A stretch of DNA of 14,921 nucleotides, taken from assembly GCA_017515765.1 (NCBI GenBank), contig JAFWFF010000056.1:1-14921 (forward strand), written 5' to 3'. The stretch is from Bacillota bacterium (GTDB lineage Bacteria; Bacillota; Clostridia; Peptostreptococcales; Anaerovoracaceae). Position 1 is the stretch's first letter; every line of letters begins with the position of its first letter. The position numbers and the translations under genes were made by a program. The notes under the pieces were generated by a model. The model did no database searches. It was given only the letters and a program-made list of their open reading frames with translations, and had not been told where the DNA came from. Shown here one piece after another: positions 5,189 through 12,787 of this stretch.

Positions 5189-7252
5189 ATGACCAACAAC
5201 TACGGTATAGCGAGGGTGCTGGAGCCTAAGCAGGTGCTCCCGACATCAGCCTGGAAACTGGACAACAGCCGCTACCTCATGGAGGGGGAGATGCGCATAG
5301 ACGTGAGGCGCATCCACCTTGAAGGCACCAGCTTCAAGGAGATCTGCCTTGAGGCGAACGACAACGACCAGCGCATAAGGCAGAAGATAATGGACATCGT
5401 GATCCGCCGCGGCAAGCTCCACAACCCGGTCACCGATACCGGCGGCCTCCTTTACGGGACGGTCTCGGAGATAGCGGATGATTACGACAATCAAAAGGGC
5501 TTCCGCCCGGGCGAAGAGGTGATCTGCAACGCTTCACTCGCGTCCATCCCGCTTTACATAAACGAGATAATCTCGATCGACCGCGCCTTCGGCCAGATCG
5601 AGGTGGACGGCTACTGCATAGTGAATTCCGGCGTTCCGGTCATAAGGCGGCCGGAGGAACTGCCGATCAAGCTCCTTCTCTACATACTGAACGAGTCGGG
5701 GACCATCTACCGCATCTGCAGCACCGCTGTCGGAAAGCGCAGATTCCTCATCGTCGGGAACAACCTCCTGTCCAATCTTCTCTTCGGCACCGCGATCAGG
5801 AAAGTCGCGCGCGAGGACGCGGAGATAGTCTGCCTGCTTGACAGGAAGACCGATACCGTCCTCCGCGGCGAGAGCATAGAACGCCTTAAGCAGCATGTGT
5901 TTTCAGAGATACATTACGTGGATATACTTAAGCCGCTCGAATGCATCGAGAGGATAAACGGCGCGTCGCGCTTTGATCTCTCGGTAAACTGCGCGGACAT
6001 CACCGGCGCGGAGACCATCAACATCCTCGCGACCAAAAGCGGCGGCACGGTCATCTTCGCGAACCTTATAAACAACTACAACATCGCTCTGTACATCACA
6101 GAGTCCATCTCCAGACAGCTCGACATACGCTGCGCGGACGGATATCTGGAGGCCTACGACGAGTTCGACTTCGACATAGTGAGAGAGCTGATCCCTTACA
6201 TAGAGGGCGCGGAAGAGGCCCAGGAGAGCGTAAGGGATGACCTGACGCACCCGGTCGGGAAGAAGAGCAGGTTCCTCAGGGATTCGGGCGTCAGGCAGAC
6301 GATCATGGAGGATTTCGTCTGCGAGAGCCACGCTATGGCGACCGTGCTGGACGAGATGCTAACAGTCGCGAAATACGACTGCAACGTGCTCATCACGGGT
6401 GAGACGGGCGCCGGCAAGGGAAAAGTCGCGAACATGATCCACAAGAACAGCAACCGGAAGATGCAGCCTTTCATCAAGGTCACCTGCGCCTCGCTGAACG
6501 CCGCTGGAATGGAAGGCGAACTGTTCGGCATAGAGGAGGGGACAGACCAGAACTTCCCTGCGGGAAAGAAGGGCATGTTCGAACTCGCGGACAACGGGAC
6601 GCTGTTCCTGGACGAGATAGGGGAGATGCCCCAGGACCTCCAGGCAAAGCTGCTCAGGGTGATCCAGGACGGCGAGTATTTCAGGGTCGGAGGCACGTCA
6701 TCCGTCAAGACCAACGTCAGGATAATATCTGCCACCAACAGGGAACTGGAGGACCTGATAGACGCCGGGCTCTTCAGGCGGGACCTGTACTATAAGCTCA
6801 ACGTCGTCAGGATCCGCGTGCCTGCCCTGCGCGAAAGGACCGCGGACATCCCGGCCCTGGTCGAGCACTTCCTGGAATCGTACGGCGAGCGCTTCTCGAT
6901 CAAAAGGACCATATCCCGCGACGCGGTCGAATACCTCTGCCAGTGCGACTGGCCGGGGAACACGCGTGAGCTTGAGAACGTGGTGCAGCGCCTAATGATA
7001 AGCGCCGGGAGCGAGGAGATATCTTTGATCGACGTCATGCACGAGATGCATACCGACGTGTTCGACATGAACGTCTTCGGGGGCCAGGAAGCTGAGGGCG
7101 GTGAAGTGAACATGGAGGTCATGGTGGACAATTTCGAAAAGAACATCATCCGGCATGCCCTGGAGAAATACGGATCCACCAGGAAGGCCGCCAAAGCGAT
7201 AGGGATAAGCCAGACCCAGCTGGTGCGCAAGAAGAACAAATACGGCATCTGA
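5189..7252 (+). CDS. Lysine-pathway regulator: Kdd-like sensor fused to AAA+ and TyrR-like HTH
   Basis: The protein has 687 residues. Residues 1-345 are a diverged copy of the dehydrogenase encoded next door: NNYGIARVLEPKQVLP matches NPYGTHRVISPKGVLP, and KLHNPVTDTGGLLYGTVSEI matches KHKNPWTGSGGMLIGTVEEI. The glycine-rich loop of Kdd (IGGGGKSG) has become VGNNLLSN (189-196). An AAA+ domain of sigma54-activator type follows: Walker A GETGAGKG (404-411), Walker B LFLDEIG (472-478), sensor ATNREL, RRDLYYKLN and WPGNTRELENVV. The GAFTGA loop reads GTDQNF (451-456). The last ~26 residues are a TyrR-like helix-turn-helix (STRKAAKAIGISQTQLVRKK). The start at 5189 has GGAG at 5179-5182. I infer that it senses a Kdd substrate or product and controls kdd, kal and itself. 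The domain order is certain, the ligand is not. Confidence 0.85.
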   Translation: MTNNYGIARVLEPKQVLPTSAWKLDNSRYLMEGEMRIDVRRIHLEGTSFKEICLEANDNDQRIRQKIMDIVIRRGKLHNPVTDTGGLLYGTVSEIADDYDNQKGFRPGEEVICNASLASIPLYINEIISIDRAFGQIEVDGYCIVNSGVPVIRRPEELPIKLLLYILNESGTIYRICSTAVGKRRFLIVGNNLLSNLLFGTAIRKVAREDAEIVCLLDRKTDTVLRGESIERLKQHVFSEIHYVDILKPLECIERINGASRFDLSVNCADITGAETINILATKSGGTVIFANLINNYNIALYITESISRQLDIRCADGYLEAYDEFDFDIVRELIPYIEGAEEAQESVRDDLTHPVGKKSRFLRDSGVRQTIMEDFVCESHAMATVLDEMLTVAKYDCNVLITGETGAGKGKVANMIHKNSNRKMQPFIKVTCASLNAAGMEGELFGIEEGTDQNFPAGKKGMFELADNGTLFLDEIGEMPQDLQAKLLRVIQDGEYFRVGGTSSVKTNVRIISATNRELEDLIDAGLFRRDLYYKLNVVRIRVPALRERTADIPALVEHFLESYGERFSIKRTISRDAVEYLCQCDWPGNTRELENVVQRLMISAGSEEISLIDVMHEMHTDVFDMNVFGGQEAEGGEVNMEVMVDNFEKNIIRHALEKYGSTRKAAKAIGISQTQLVRKKNKYGI

Positions 7253-7272
7253 ACAACTGAAAACCAACGGGC

Positions 7273-7288
7273 GAACCGTAAGGTGTTC
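7273..7288. promoter_or_regulatory. Distal kdd operator
   Basis: GAACCGTAAGGTGTTC matches the 16-bp operator at 5103-5118 except in the central four bases. Its centre lies about 121 bp upstream of the predicted kdd transcription start, and it starts 32 bp from the start of the proximal site. Confidence 0.65.
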
Positions 7289-7304
7289 ATACAGGCGGAA
7301 GGCT

Positions 7305-7320
7305 GAACACAAATCGGTTC
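7305..7320. promoter_or_regulatory. Proximal kdd operator
   Basis: GAACACAAATCGGTTC is the exact reverse complement of the 16-bp site at 5103-5118. Its downstream edge lies 69 bp before the kdd TATAAT box, the same distance as between site A and the kal -10. The centre is near -90 relative to the predicted start, a position expected for an activator. Confidence 0.72.
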
Positions 7321-7366
7321 GCTTGTTATTTTTTTGATAAAACATCTCGCGCCGGCCGGCGGATTA

Positions 7367-7395
7367 TAGACTAAAAAAATCAAAAAGCATATAAT
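7367..7395 (+). promoter_or_regulatory. SigmaA-type promoter of the kdd-kam operon
   Basis: TAGACT (7367-7372, 4/6 match) is followed after 17 bp by a perfect TATAAT (7390-7395). The predicted start is near 7402, giving an 83-base leader before kdd. No -24/-12 sigma54 promoter (GG-N10-GC with TGGCAC and TTGC) is seen in the gap. A GC-rich palindrome, CGCCGGCCGGCG (7350-7361), stands just upstream of the -35. Confidence 0.6.
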
Positions 7396-7484
7396 GTAAC
7401 CACCGAAATGCGCCATGCATCCGGGAATGAAAAGCCATCAAAACAAAAGTTTAATTTTGATCAAATTTTTCAGGAGGAAAAAAT

Positions 7485-8546
7485 ATGAAAAAGGGAAATC
7501 CGTACGGAACACACAGAGTCATCTCACCCAAGGGAGTGCTGCCGCAGCCTGCTGATGTAATCGACAACGATATGGAGATCTATGATAACGAAGTCAAGAT
7601 CAACGTCAAGACGCTGAACATCGACTCCGCTTCCTTCACTTCCGTAGTCGACCACGCTTGCGGCAAGAAGCCCACGGACGACCTCACAGCTGAAGATATC
7701 GAAGCTATCAAGAACACCATGCTCGGCATCGTCGCGAAGGCCGGCAAGCACAAAAACCCCTGGACCGGTTCCGGCGGAATGCTGATCGGTACCGTAGAAG
7801 AGATCGGACCCGAGTGGAAGGGCGACCTGAAGGTCGGCGACAAGATCGCAACGCTCGTATCCCTGTCCCTTACCCCGCTCGTCATCGACGAGATCATCGC
7901 CATGAGACCGGCTATCGACCAGGTCGACATCAAGGGACACGCGATCCTCTTCCAGAGCGGCATCTATGCCAAACTGCCCGATGATATGCCCGAAGGACTT
8001 GCTCTCTCCGCACTGGACGTAGCAGGCGCTCCGGCCCAGACCGCCAAGCTGGTCAAGCCCGGCATGAAGGTCATGGTCATCGGCGGCGGCGGAAAGTCCG
8101 GACTCCTCTGCCTCTATGAAGCAAAGAAGAGAGCCGGCGTCACCGGACAGGTCATCTGCGCTGCAGGTTCCCAGAAGTCCGAGGACAGAGCCCGCAAGCT
8201 GAACCTCGCTGACGATTATTTCCACATGGACGCTACCGACGCTGTCGGTATGTATGAGAAGGTCATGGAGCTCACGAACGGCGAACTCTGCGACATCGTT
8301 ATCAACTGCGTAAACATCGAGAACACAGAGATGGCTTCCATCCTCTGCACCAAGGACAACGGACTCGTTTACTTCTTCTCCATGGCCACCAGCTTCACCA
8401 AGGCTGCCCTCGGAGCTGAAGGCGTCGGCAAGGACGTTGACATGATCGTCGGAAACGGCTACACCAAGGGCCACGCCGAGATCACCCTCCAGGTGCTCAG
8501 AGAGCACGAGGGCATCAAGAAGCTCTTCGAAGAGATGTACGCTTAA
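7485..8546 (+). CDS. kdd: L-erythro-3,5-diaminohexanoate dehydrogenase
   Basis: The protein has 353 residues and oxidatively deaminates 3,5-diaminohexanoate to 3-keto-5-aminohexanoate with NAD(P), in the cytoplasm, as the third step of lysine fermentation. The sequence begins MKKGNPYGTHRVISPKGVLP and has the family's GKHKNPWTGSGGMLIGTVEE segment. The Rossmann loop is VMVIGGGGKSGLL, with glycines at 200-203. The C-terminus carries GNGYTKGHAEITLQVLREH. The length matches characterised Kdd proteins. AGGAGG (7472-7477) fixes the ATG. It is the first gene of the kdd-kamA-kamB-kamC-kamD-kamE run and lies behind two copies of the putative operator. Isoleucine is written almost only as ATC, unlike in the regulator, which suggests high expression. 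Confidence 0.94.
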   Translation: MKKGNPYGTHRVISPKGVLPQPADVIDNDMEIYDNEVKINVKTLNIDSASFTSVVDHACGKKPTDDLTAEDIEAIKNTMLGIVAKAGKHKNPWTGSGGMLIGTVEEIGPEWKGDLKVGDKIATLVSLSLTPLVIDEIIAMRPAIDQVDIKGHAILFQSGIYAKLPDDMPEGLALSALDVAGAPAQTAKLVKPGMKVMVIGGGGKSGLLCLYEAKKRAGVTGQVICAAGSQKSEDRARKLNLADDYFHMDATDAVGMYEKVMELTNGELCDIVINCVNIENTEMASILCTKDNGLVYFFSMATSFTKAALGAEGVGKDVDMIVGNGYTKGHAEITLQVLREHEGIKKLFEEMYA

Positions 8547-8594
8547 TCCAAGCGGTCAAAGTTTAATGCGAATAACGCAGAACAGGAGATGACT

Positions 8595-9854
8595 ATGGCA
8601 ATCAGAAACTGGAAAGACATTCCTCTTTTCAAGGACGTAACCGATGAGCAGTGGAACGACTGGCACTGGCAGGTCGCACACAGACTTTCCACAGTCGAAG
8701 ACATCGCTCAGGTAGTTAACCTTACCGATCAGGAAAAGGCCGACATCGAGAAGGTAATGGGCGGATTCCGCGTAGGTATCACCCCGTACTATGCTTCTTT
8801 GATGGATCCCGACGATCCGAGAGATCCGGTCCGCATGCAGGCTGTTCCGACCCTGGCCGAGATGCACAGATCCGAAGCTGACGACGCGGATCCGCTTCAC
8901 GAGGACGCCGACTCTCCGGCTCCGGGACTTACCCACAGATATCCTGACAGAGTCCTGTTCCTCATCACGGACCAGTGCTCCATGTACTGCCGCCACTGCA
9001 CCAGAAGAAGACTTGCCGGCGAGACCGACGGCGCGAGATCCAGAGAAGACATCGACGCATGCATCGATTACATCCGCAGGACTCCGCAGGTCAGAGACGT
9101 GCTGCTCTCCGGCGGCGACGCTCTCCTGGTAGAGGATGACACCCTTGAGTACATCATCAGCGAGCTCCGCAAGATCGACCACGTCGAGATCGTGAGACTC
9201 GGAAGCCGTACGCCTGTCGTTATGCCGATGAGGATAACCGACAAGCTGGTCAACATGCTGAAGAAGTATCATCCGATCTGGCTCAACACGCACTTCAACC
9301 ACCCGAAGGAAATGACTCCGGACGCAAGGGAAGCTCTCAGAAAGCTCGCTGACGCCGGTATTCCTCTCGGAAACCAGAGCGTGCTGCTCCGCGGTATCAA
9401 TGACTGCAAGTTCATCATGATGGACCTCGTCCACGAGCTCACCAAGAACAGGGTAAGACCTTACTACATCTACATCTGCGACCTCTCCGTAGGTATCGAG
9501 CACTTCCGCACAAGCGTTGCGAAGGGCCTCGAGATCATGGAAGGCCTCCGCGGCCACACCTCCGGATTCTGCGTACCGACCTTCGTTGTCGACGCCCCGG
9601 GCGGCGGCGGAAAGACCCCGGTAATGCCGCAGTACGTGATCTCCCAGACACCGGACAAGGTGATCCTGAGGAACTACGAAGGCGTCATCACCACTTACAC
9701 ACAGCCCAGACTGCCGGATCTTCCCTGCCAGTGCGACTACTGCACAGGCAAGAAGAAATCCTTCTATCAGGGCGTATCCGCTCTCGGCGAAGGCCTCCAG
9801 ATCAAATCCATGGAGCCTGCCAACCTGGCGAGACACGAGAGAAACAAACACTAA
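8595..9854 (+). CDS. kamA: L-lysine 2,3-aminomutase
   Basis: The protein has 419 residues and interconverts L-lysine and L-beta-lysine, the entry step of the pathway. It uses a [4Fe-4S] cluster, S-adenosylmethionine and pyridoxal phosphate. The radical-SAM motif CSMYCRHC gives cluster ligands Cys128, Cys132 and Cys135. The PLP lysine is Lys340 in PGGGGKTPV. Other family marks are SPAPGLTHRYPDRVL, RDVLLSGGDALL, HFNHPKE and a C-terminal zinc-type segment (CQCDYCTGKKK). It is close to the Clostridium enzyme over its whole length. The ATG at 8595 is preferred to the one at 8589, because AGGAG (8584-8588) directly abuts 8589 but lies six bases from 8595. It follows kdd after 48 bases without a terminator and shares kdd's optimised codon use. 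Confidence 0.96.
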   Translation: MAIRNWKDIPLFKDVTDEQWNDWHWQVAHRLSTVEDIAQVVNLTDQEKADIEKVMGGFRVGITPYYASLMDPDDPRDPVRMQAVPTLAEMHRSEADDADPLHEDADSPAPGLTHRYPDRVLFLITDQCSMYCRHCTRRRLAGETDGARSREDIDACIDYIRRTPQVRDVLLSGGDALLVEDDTLEYIISELRKIDHVEIVRLGSRTPVVMPMRITDKLVNMLKKYHPIWLNTHFNHPKEMTPDAREALRKLADAGIPLGNQSVLLRGINDCKFIMMDLVHELTKNRVRPYYIYICDLSVGIEHFRTSVAKGLEIMEGLRGHTSGFCVPTFVVDAPGGGGKTPVMPQYVISQTPDKVILRNYEGVITTYTQPRLPDLPCQCDYCTGKKKSFYQGVSALGEGLQIKSMEPANLARHERNKH

Positions 9855-9884
9855 TATCAGGCTGAAACAGATAGTTTAGTTACG

Positions 9885-9918
9885 GGTATAGGGAGACTTT
9901 TTGGGGTCTCCCTATACC
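9885..9918 (+). promoter_or_regulatory. Strong hairpin between kamA and kamB (processing site or attenuator)
   Basis: GGTATAGGGAGAC (9885-9897) and GTCTCCCTATACC (9906-9918) form a perfect 13-bp stem with an eight-base loop. A T-run (9936-9942) begins 17 bases after the stem, too far for a standard terminator. It probably stabilises the kdd-kamA message or lowers expression of the genes behind it, since kamB has no visible promoter of its own. Confidence 0.65.
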
Positions 9919-9943
9919 GGATTAATGAGTATTTGGTTTTTTG

Positions 9944-10963
9944 ATGGGTCTTTTAAGTGAACTTGCAAGAGAATACAGGACTCTCTCGATCGTGGGAATG
10001 GCGAAGAACGCCGGAAAGACCACGGCGCTGAACTATTTGATAGAAGAGGCGGAAGACGAGGGGATACTGATCGGGGTGACGTCCACAGGCAGAGACGGGG
10101 AGACTGTCGACCTGGTCACCAATACCGAGAAGCCCAGGGTGTATCTCTACGAGGACACGATCGTCTCGGTGCCGACCATGCTATACGATCTGTCCGAGGC
10201 GGGGCTTGAGATCCTTGAGATGTCCAGATACAGGACCTCCATCGGCGAACTGCTCCTCTGCAGGGTCGCGTCGAGCGGATACGTGCAGATAGCGGGGCCG
10301 GTGGCGACCAAAGACACCAAGAGGATGTGCGAGAGGATGTTCAGCCTGGGCTGCGAGCTCATACTGATCGACGGGGCGATAGACAGAAAGTCCATCGCCG
10401 CGCCTGAAACCTCCGACGCGATAATCCTTGCGACCGGAGCGGTCCTCTCCAGGGACATCACCAGGGTGGTGAAGGAGACGGTGCACATAGTAGGTCTCTA
10501 CAGCCTTCCCGAGGTTCCGGAGAATGACCCCGTAAGGGAACTGATCTCAGAGAATGTGCGGAACGGACGCATCACTCTTGTAAAGGGATCTGAAGTCGAA
10601 ACTCTCGACCTCGCTACGGGACTCGGATCCGGACGACGGATCAATGAAGCCCTGGATGAGGAAACGGACGCGATCTTCCTGCCCGGCGCTCTCACGCTGG
10701 GCGTGCTCGCGGACATCTCACCCGAGAAGTTCAGGAGGACCAGGTTCATCCTGAGAGACCCGACAAAGATCTTTATCGACGACGTGAACTGGCGCAAGCT
10801 GGTAAAGCGCGGGCTCTCGATAGAAGTCCTGAAGAACATAAAAGTCGCGTGCGTCACGGTGAACCCGTTCTCGCCGGAAGGATATTCATTCGACAGCGAA
10901 ACTCTCCTCAAGGAGATGCAGAAGGCTCTTCCGGACATCCCGGTAGTGGACGTCAGGAAGTAG
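9944..10963 (+). CDS. kamB: Lysine 5,6-aminomutase reactivase subunit KamB
   Basis: The protein has 339 residues. A P-loop lies near the N-terminus (GMAKNAGKTT, residues 18-27), and LILIDGAIDRKS is a likely Walker B region. No membrane segment is seen. It matches KamB, found next to kamC in lysine-fermenting Clostridia and Fusobacteria, where the pair is annotated as the reactivating factor for the B12-dependent 5,6-aminomutase. I know of no detailed biochemistry. The position directly before kamC, kamD and kamE fits that role. The start is uncertain: ATG 9944 is preceded by TTG 9941, and no Shine-Dalgarno sequence is visible, only a T-rich stretch after the 9885-9918 hairpin. Isoleucine ATA and arginine AGG codons are frequent, unlike in kdd and kamA. 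It ends 16 bases before kamC. Confidence 0.82.
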   Translation: MGLLSELAREYRTLSIVGMAKNAGKTTALNYLIEEAEDEGILIGVTSTGRDGETVDLVTNTEKPRVYLYEDTIVSVPTMLYDLSEAGLEILEMSRYRTSIGELLLCRVASSGYVQIAGPVATKDTKRMCERMFSLGCELILIDGAIDRKSIAAPETSDAIILATGAVLSRDITRVVKETVHIVGLYSLPEVPENDPVRELISENVRNGRITLVKGSEVETLDLATGLGSGRRINEALDEETDAIFLPGALTLGVLADISPEKFRRTRFILRDPTKIFIDDVNWRKLVKRGLSIEVLKNIKVACVTVNPFSPEGYSFDSETLLKEMQKALPDIPVVDVRK

Positions 10964-10979
10964 AGAAGGAGACCGGTCA

Positions 10980-12743
10980 ATGGCCCAGGATAACAACCGC
11001 AGACTTGCCAACGTAAAAACGAGACAGGAAACGGGATTCGACCATGTGGTCTCCGGACTCGAGACAGGCACGCCTTTCGGAAAGCGCGAACAAAGGGAGA
11101 CAAGGCCCTTCTTCCCCGGACAGGAGGAGGCTCTGCGCGCGGAGCTCCGCAAGGTCGGGGAGCTGAGGCGCTTCGCCTCGGAGAACCCGAAAAAGGTGAA
11201 GCTGCTCATGGAAGTCTTCATGTCCTGCAAAGACGTATCCGGGACCGTGGAGAGATCCGTCAAGGACACGCTCTCCGTGGTCGACATATACGAGATCAAG
11301 CAGGCGCTTCTGAACGACGCCGCGATCCGCAGGATACTGGCAGCGGACGCTACCTCGCTGGAAGGCGTCGAGATGAAAGAAGGCGGCGAAAACTGCTGCT
11401 GTGACGAGAACGGTAGTGTAGAGCGCAGACTTGAGGCTTCCGGAACCGGATCCGCAGGCGCGGTCTACGGCGGGATAGACCCCGAGTTTATCCCCGAGGA
11501 CACATCCGACCTTCTGGATCTGCTCGACCCTAGGAAGGACAGGCTCCCGACCTTCTACGTCTATGACGATTTCTCCGGAAAGCTTGCAGAGTTGAGAGCC
11601 CGGAAGAAAGAGCTGGAAAGAGGCCTCCGCAAGATCCAGAAGGCCAGAAGGGACGAGCTGAAGGAAGAGCTTGGCATAGTACTCACCCCGAAATTCGACG
11701 TGGTCATACCGAAGTCGAGCGATGACCTCGCGAAGGCGAAGAGCTCAGACAAGCTCACGGTATCGACGGAGGATTATTCGTCCGTGACCTTCGTTCTCGC
11801 GCCGGATGAAGAGACCTTTGATCTCCTCAAACAGAGCGAGGAACTCGAGCTCGAGATCGAGAACGAGGAGTATCTGGTCCTGAAGGAGCTGACCGCGCGG
11901 ATAGCGGAGCATTCCGGAAGGATGCTCGGGAACTTCCGCAGGATCGGCAGGCTGGATTTCGTCCTCGCCAAGGCGGTCTACGCCGAGAAACACGGCTGCG
12001 TGATGCCTGAGATCACGGAAGACCACAGGATCGAGATCATAAACGGCAGACACCTGCAGGTAGAGGAGATACTGAAGAGCAAAGGCGGCGAGTACTGCCC
12101 GATAAGCATAGAACTCGAACGCGGTGTGACCTGCATAACCGGCGCGAACATGGGAGGCAAGACGGTTTCCCTGAAGCTTACCGGCATGATCCCGCTCCTC
12201 GCCCAGTACGGATACTTCGTACCTGCGGAGAAAGCAGTGATCGGCCTCTCCAATTTCGTCCAGATGCTCATAGGCGACAGCCAGTCGGTAGAGAGAGGGC
12301 TCTCGAGCTTCGGAAGCGAGATGGAAGAGCTTAATGAGATCCTCGATCACGCGTCGGCGAGATCGCTCATACTGATCGACGAGATCGCGAGCGGCACGAA
12401 CCCCGGAGAAGGCCTGGCCCTCACCAGGAGCCTGGTCGACTATCTGATGAAGCGCGACTATATCGCTTTGATCACGACCCATTTCGAGACCGTGACCGAG
12501 CGCGAAGGAGTCGTGAACATGCAGGTGAGGGGACTCGCGGACGCGGACTTCAGGAAGCTCGACAGCGAGCTCAGATACGCGAACCGCAGGGAGCGCATCC
12601 GCATAATAGGAAAATACATGGACTACAGGCTGTCAAAGGTCAGCGGCGAGAGCCGGGTGCCCCACGACGCCCTGAATATAGCCAAGATGCTCGGCATCGA
12701 CAAAGAGATAATCGACGGTGCCGGGAAGTACCTGATACAGTAG
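10980..12743 (+). CDS. kamC: Lysine 5,6-aminomutase reactivase ATPase KamC (MutS-like)
   Basis: The protein has 587 residues. Its C-terminal half is a MutS-type ABC ATPase: Walker A GANMGGKT (388-395), Walker B LILIDE with Asp467 and Glu468, the signature-like SFGSEMEEL, and LITTHF. The N-terminal half lacks the MutS mismatch-recognition domain. It instead has helical lever-like segments with a charged, probable coiled coil at about 198-228 (LRARKKELERGLRKIQKARR) and a Cys-Cys-Cys run at 139-141. Such MutS-related proteins in kam loci are annotated as the ATPase that reactivates lysine 5,6-aminomutase, presumably exchanging damaged cobalamin, so DNA repair is unlikely here. AAGGAGA (10966-10972) supports the ATG. 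The gene sits between kamB and kamD in one transcription unit. Confidence 0.85.
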   Translation: MAQDNNRRLANVKTRQETGFDHVVSGLETGTPFGKREQRETRPFFPGQEEALRAELRKVGELRRFASENPKKVKLLMEVFMSCKDVSGTVERSVKDTLSVVDIYEIKQALLNDAAIRRILAADATSLEGVEMKEGGENCCCDENGSVERRLEASGTGSAGAVYGGIDPEFIPEDTSDLLDLLDPRKDRLPTFYVYDDFSGKLAELRARKKELERGLRKIQKARRDELKEELGIVLTPKFDVVIPKSSDDLAKAKSSDKLTVSTEDYSSVTFVLAPDEETFDLLKQSEELELEIENEEYLVLKELTARIAEHSGRMLGNFRRIGRLDFVLAKAVYAEKHGCVMPEITEDHRIEIINGRHLQVEEILKSKGGEYCPISIELERGVTCITGANMGGKTVSLKLTGMIPLLAQYGYFVPAEKAVIGLSNFVQMLIGDSQSVERGLSSFGSEMEELNEILDHASARSLILIDEIASGTNPGEGLALTRSLVDYLMKRDYIALITTHFETVTEREGVVNMQVRGLADADFRKLDSELRYANRRERIRIIGKYMDYRLSKVSGESRVPHDALNIAKMLGIDKEIIDGAGKYLIQ

Positions 12744-12787
12744 AAGAACAGACCGTTACATCAAAAGATTTGATTGGAGACAAGAGA

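Larger units (their letters stand above)
7271..7335 (+). terminator. Possible terminator of the regulator gene, overlapping the kdd operators
   Basis: GCGAACCG (7271-7278) pairs with CGGTTCGC (7315-7322), and GTGTTC (7283-7288) with GAACAC (7305-7310), across a 4x4 internal mismatch and a 16-base loop. The T-rich run TTGTTATTTTTTT follows. It lies 20 bases past the regulator stop, so it may terminate that transcript. The same bases are the two operators, so the hairpin may only be a by-product of inverted sites. Confidence 0.5.

Noticed and set aside
9925..9960. Short leader peptide of 11 codons before kamB
   Set aside because: ATG 9925 opens a frame (MSIWFFDGSFK) overlapping the kamB start, but it has no ribosome binding site and no meaningful run of regulatory codons such as lysine.
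10980..12743. DNA mismatch repair protein MutS
   Set aside because: The ATPase is MutS-like, but the mismatch-recognition domain is missing and the gene lies inside the kam operon, so KamC is the better call.
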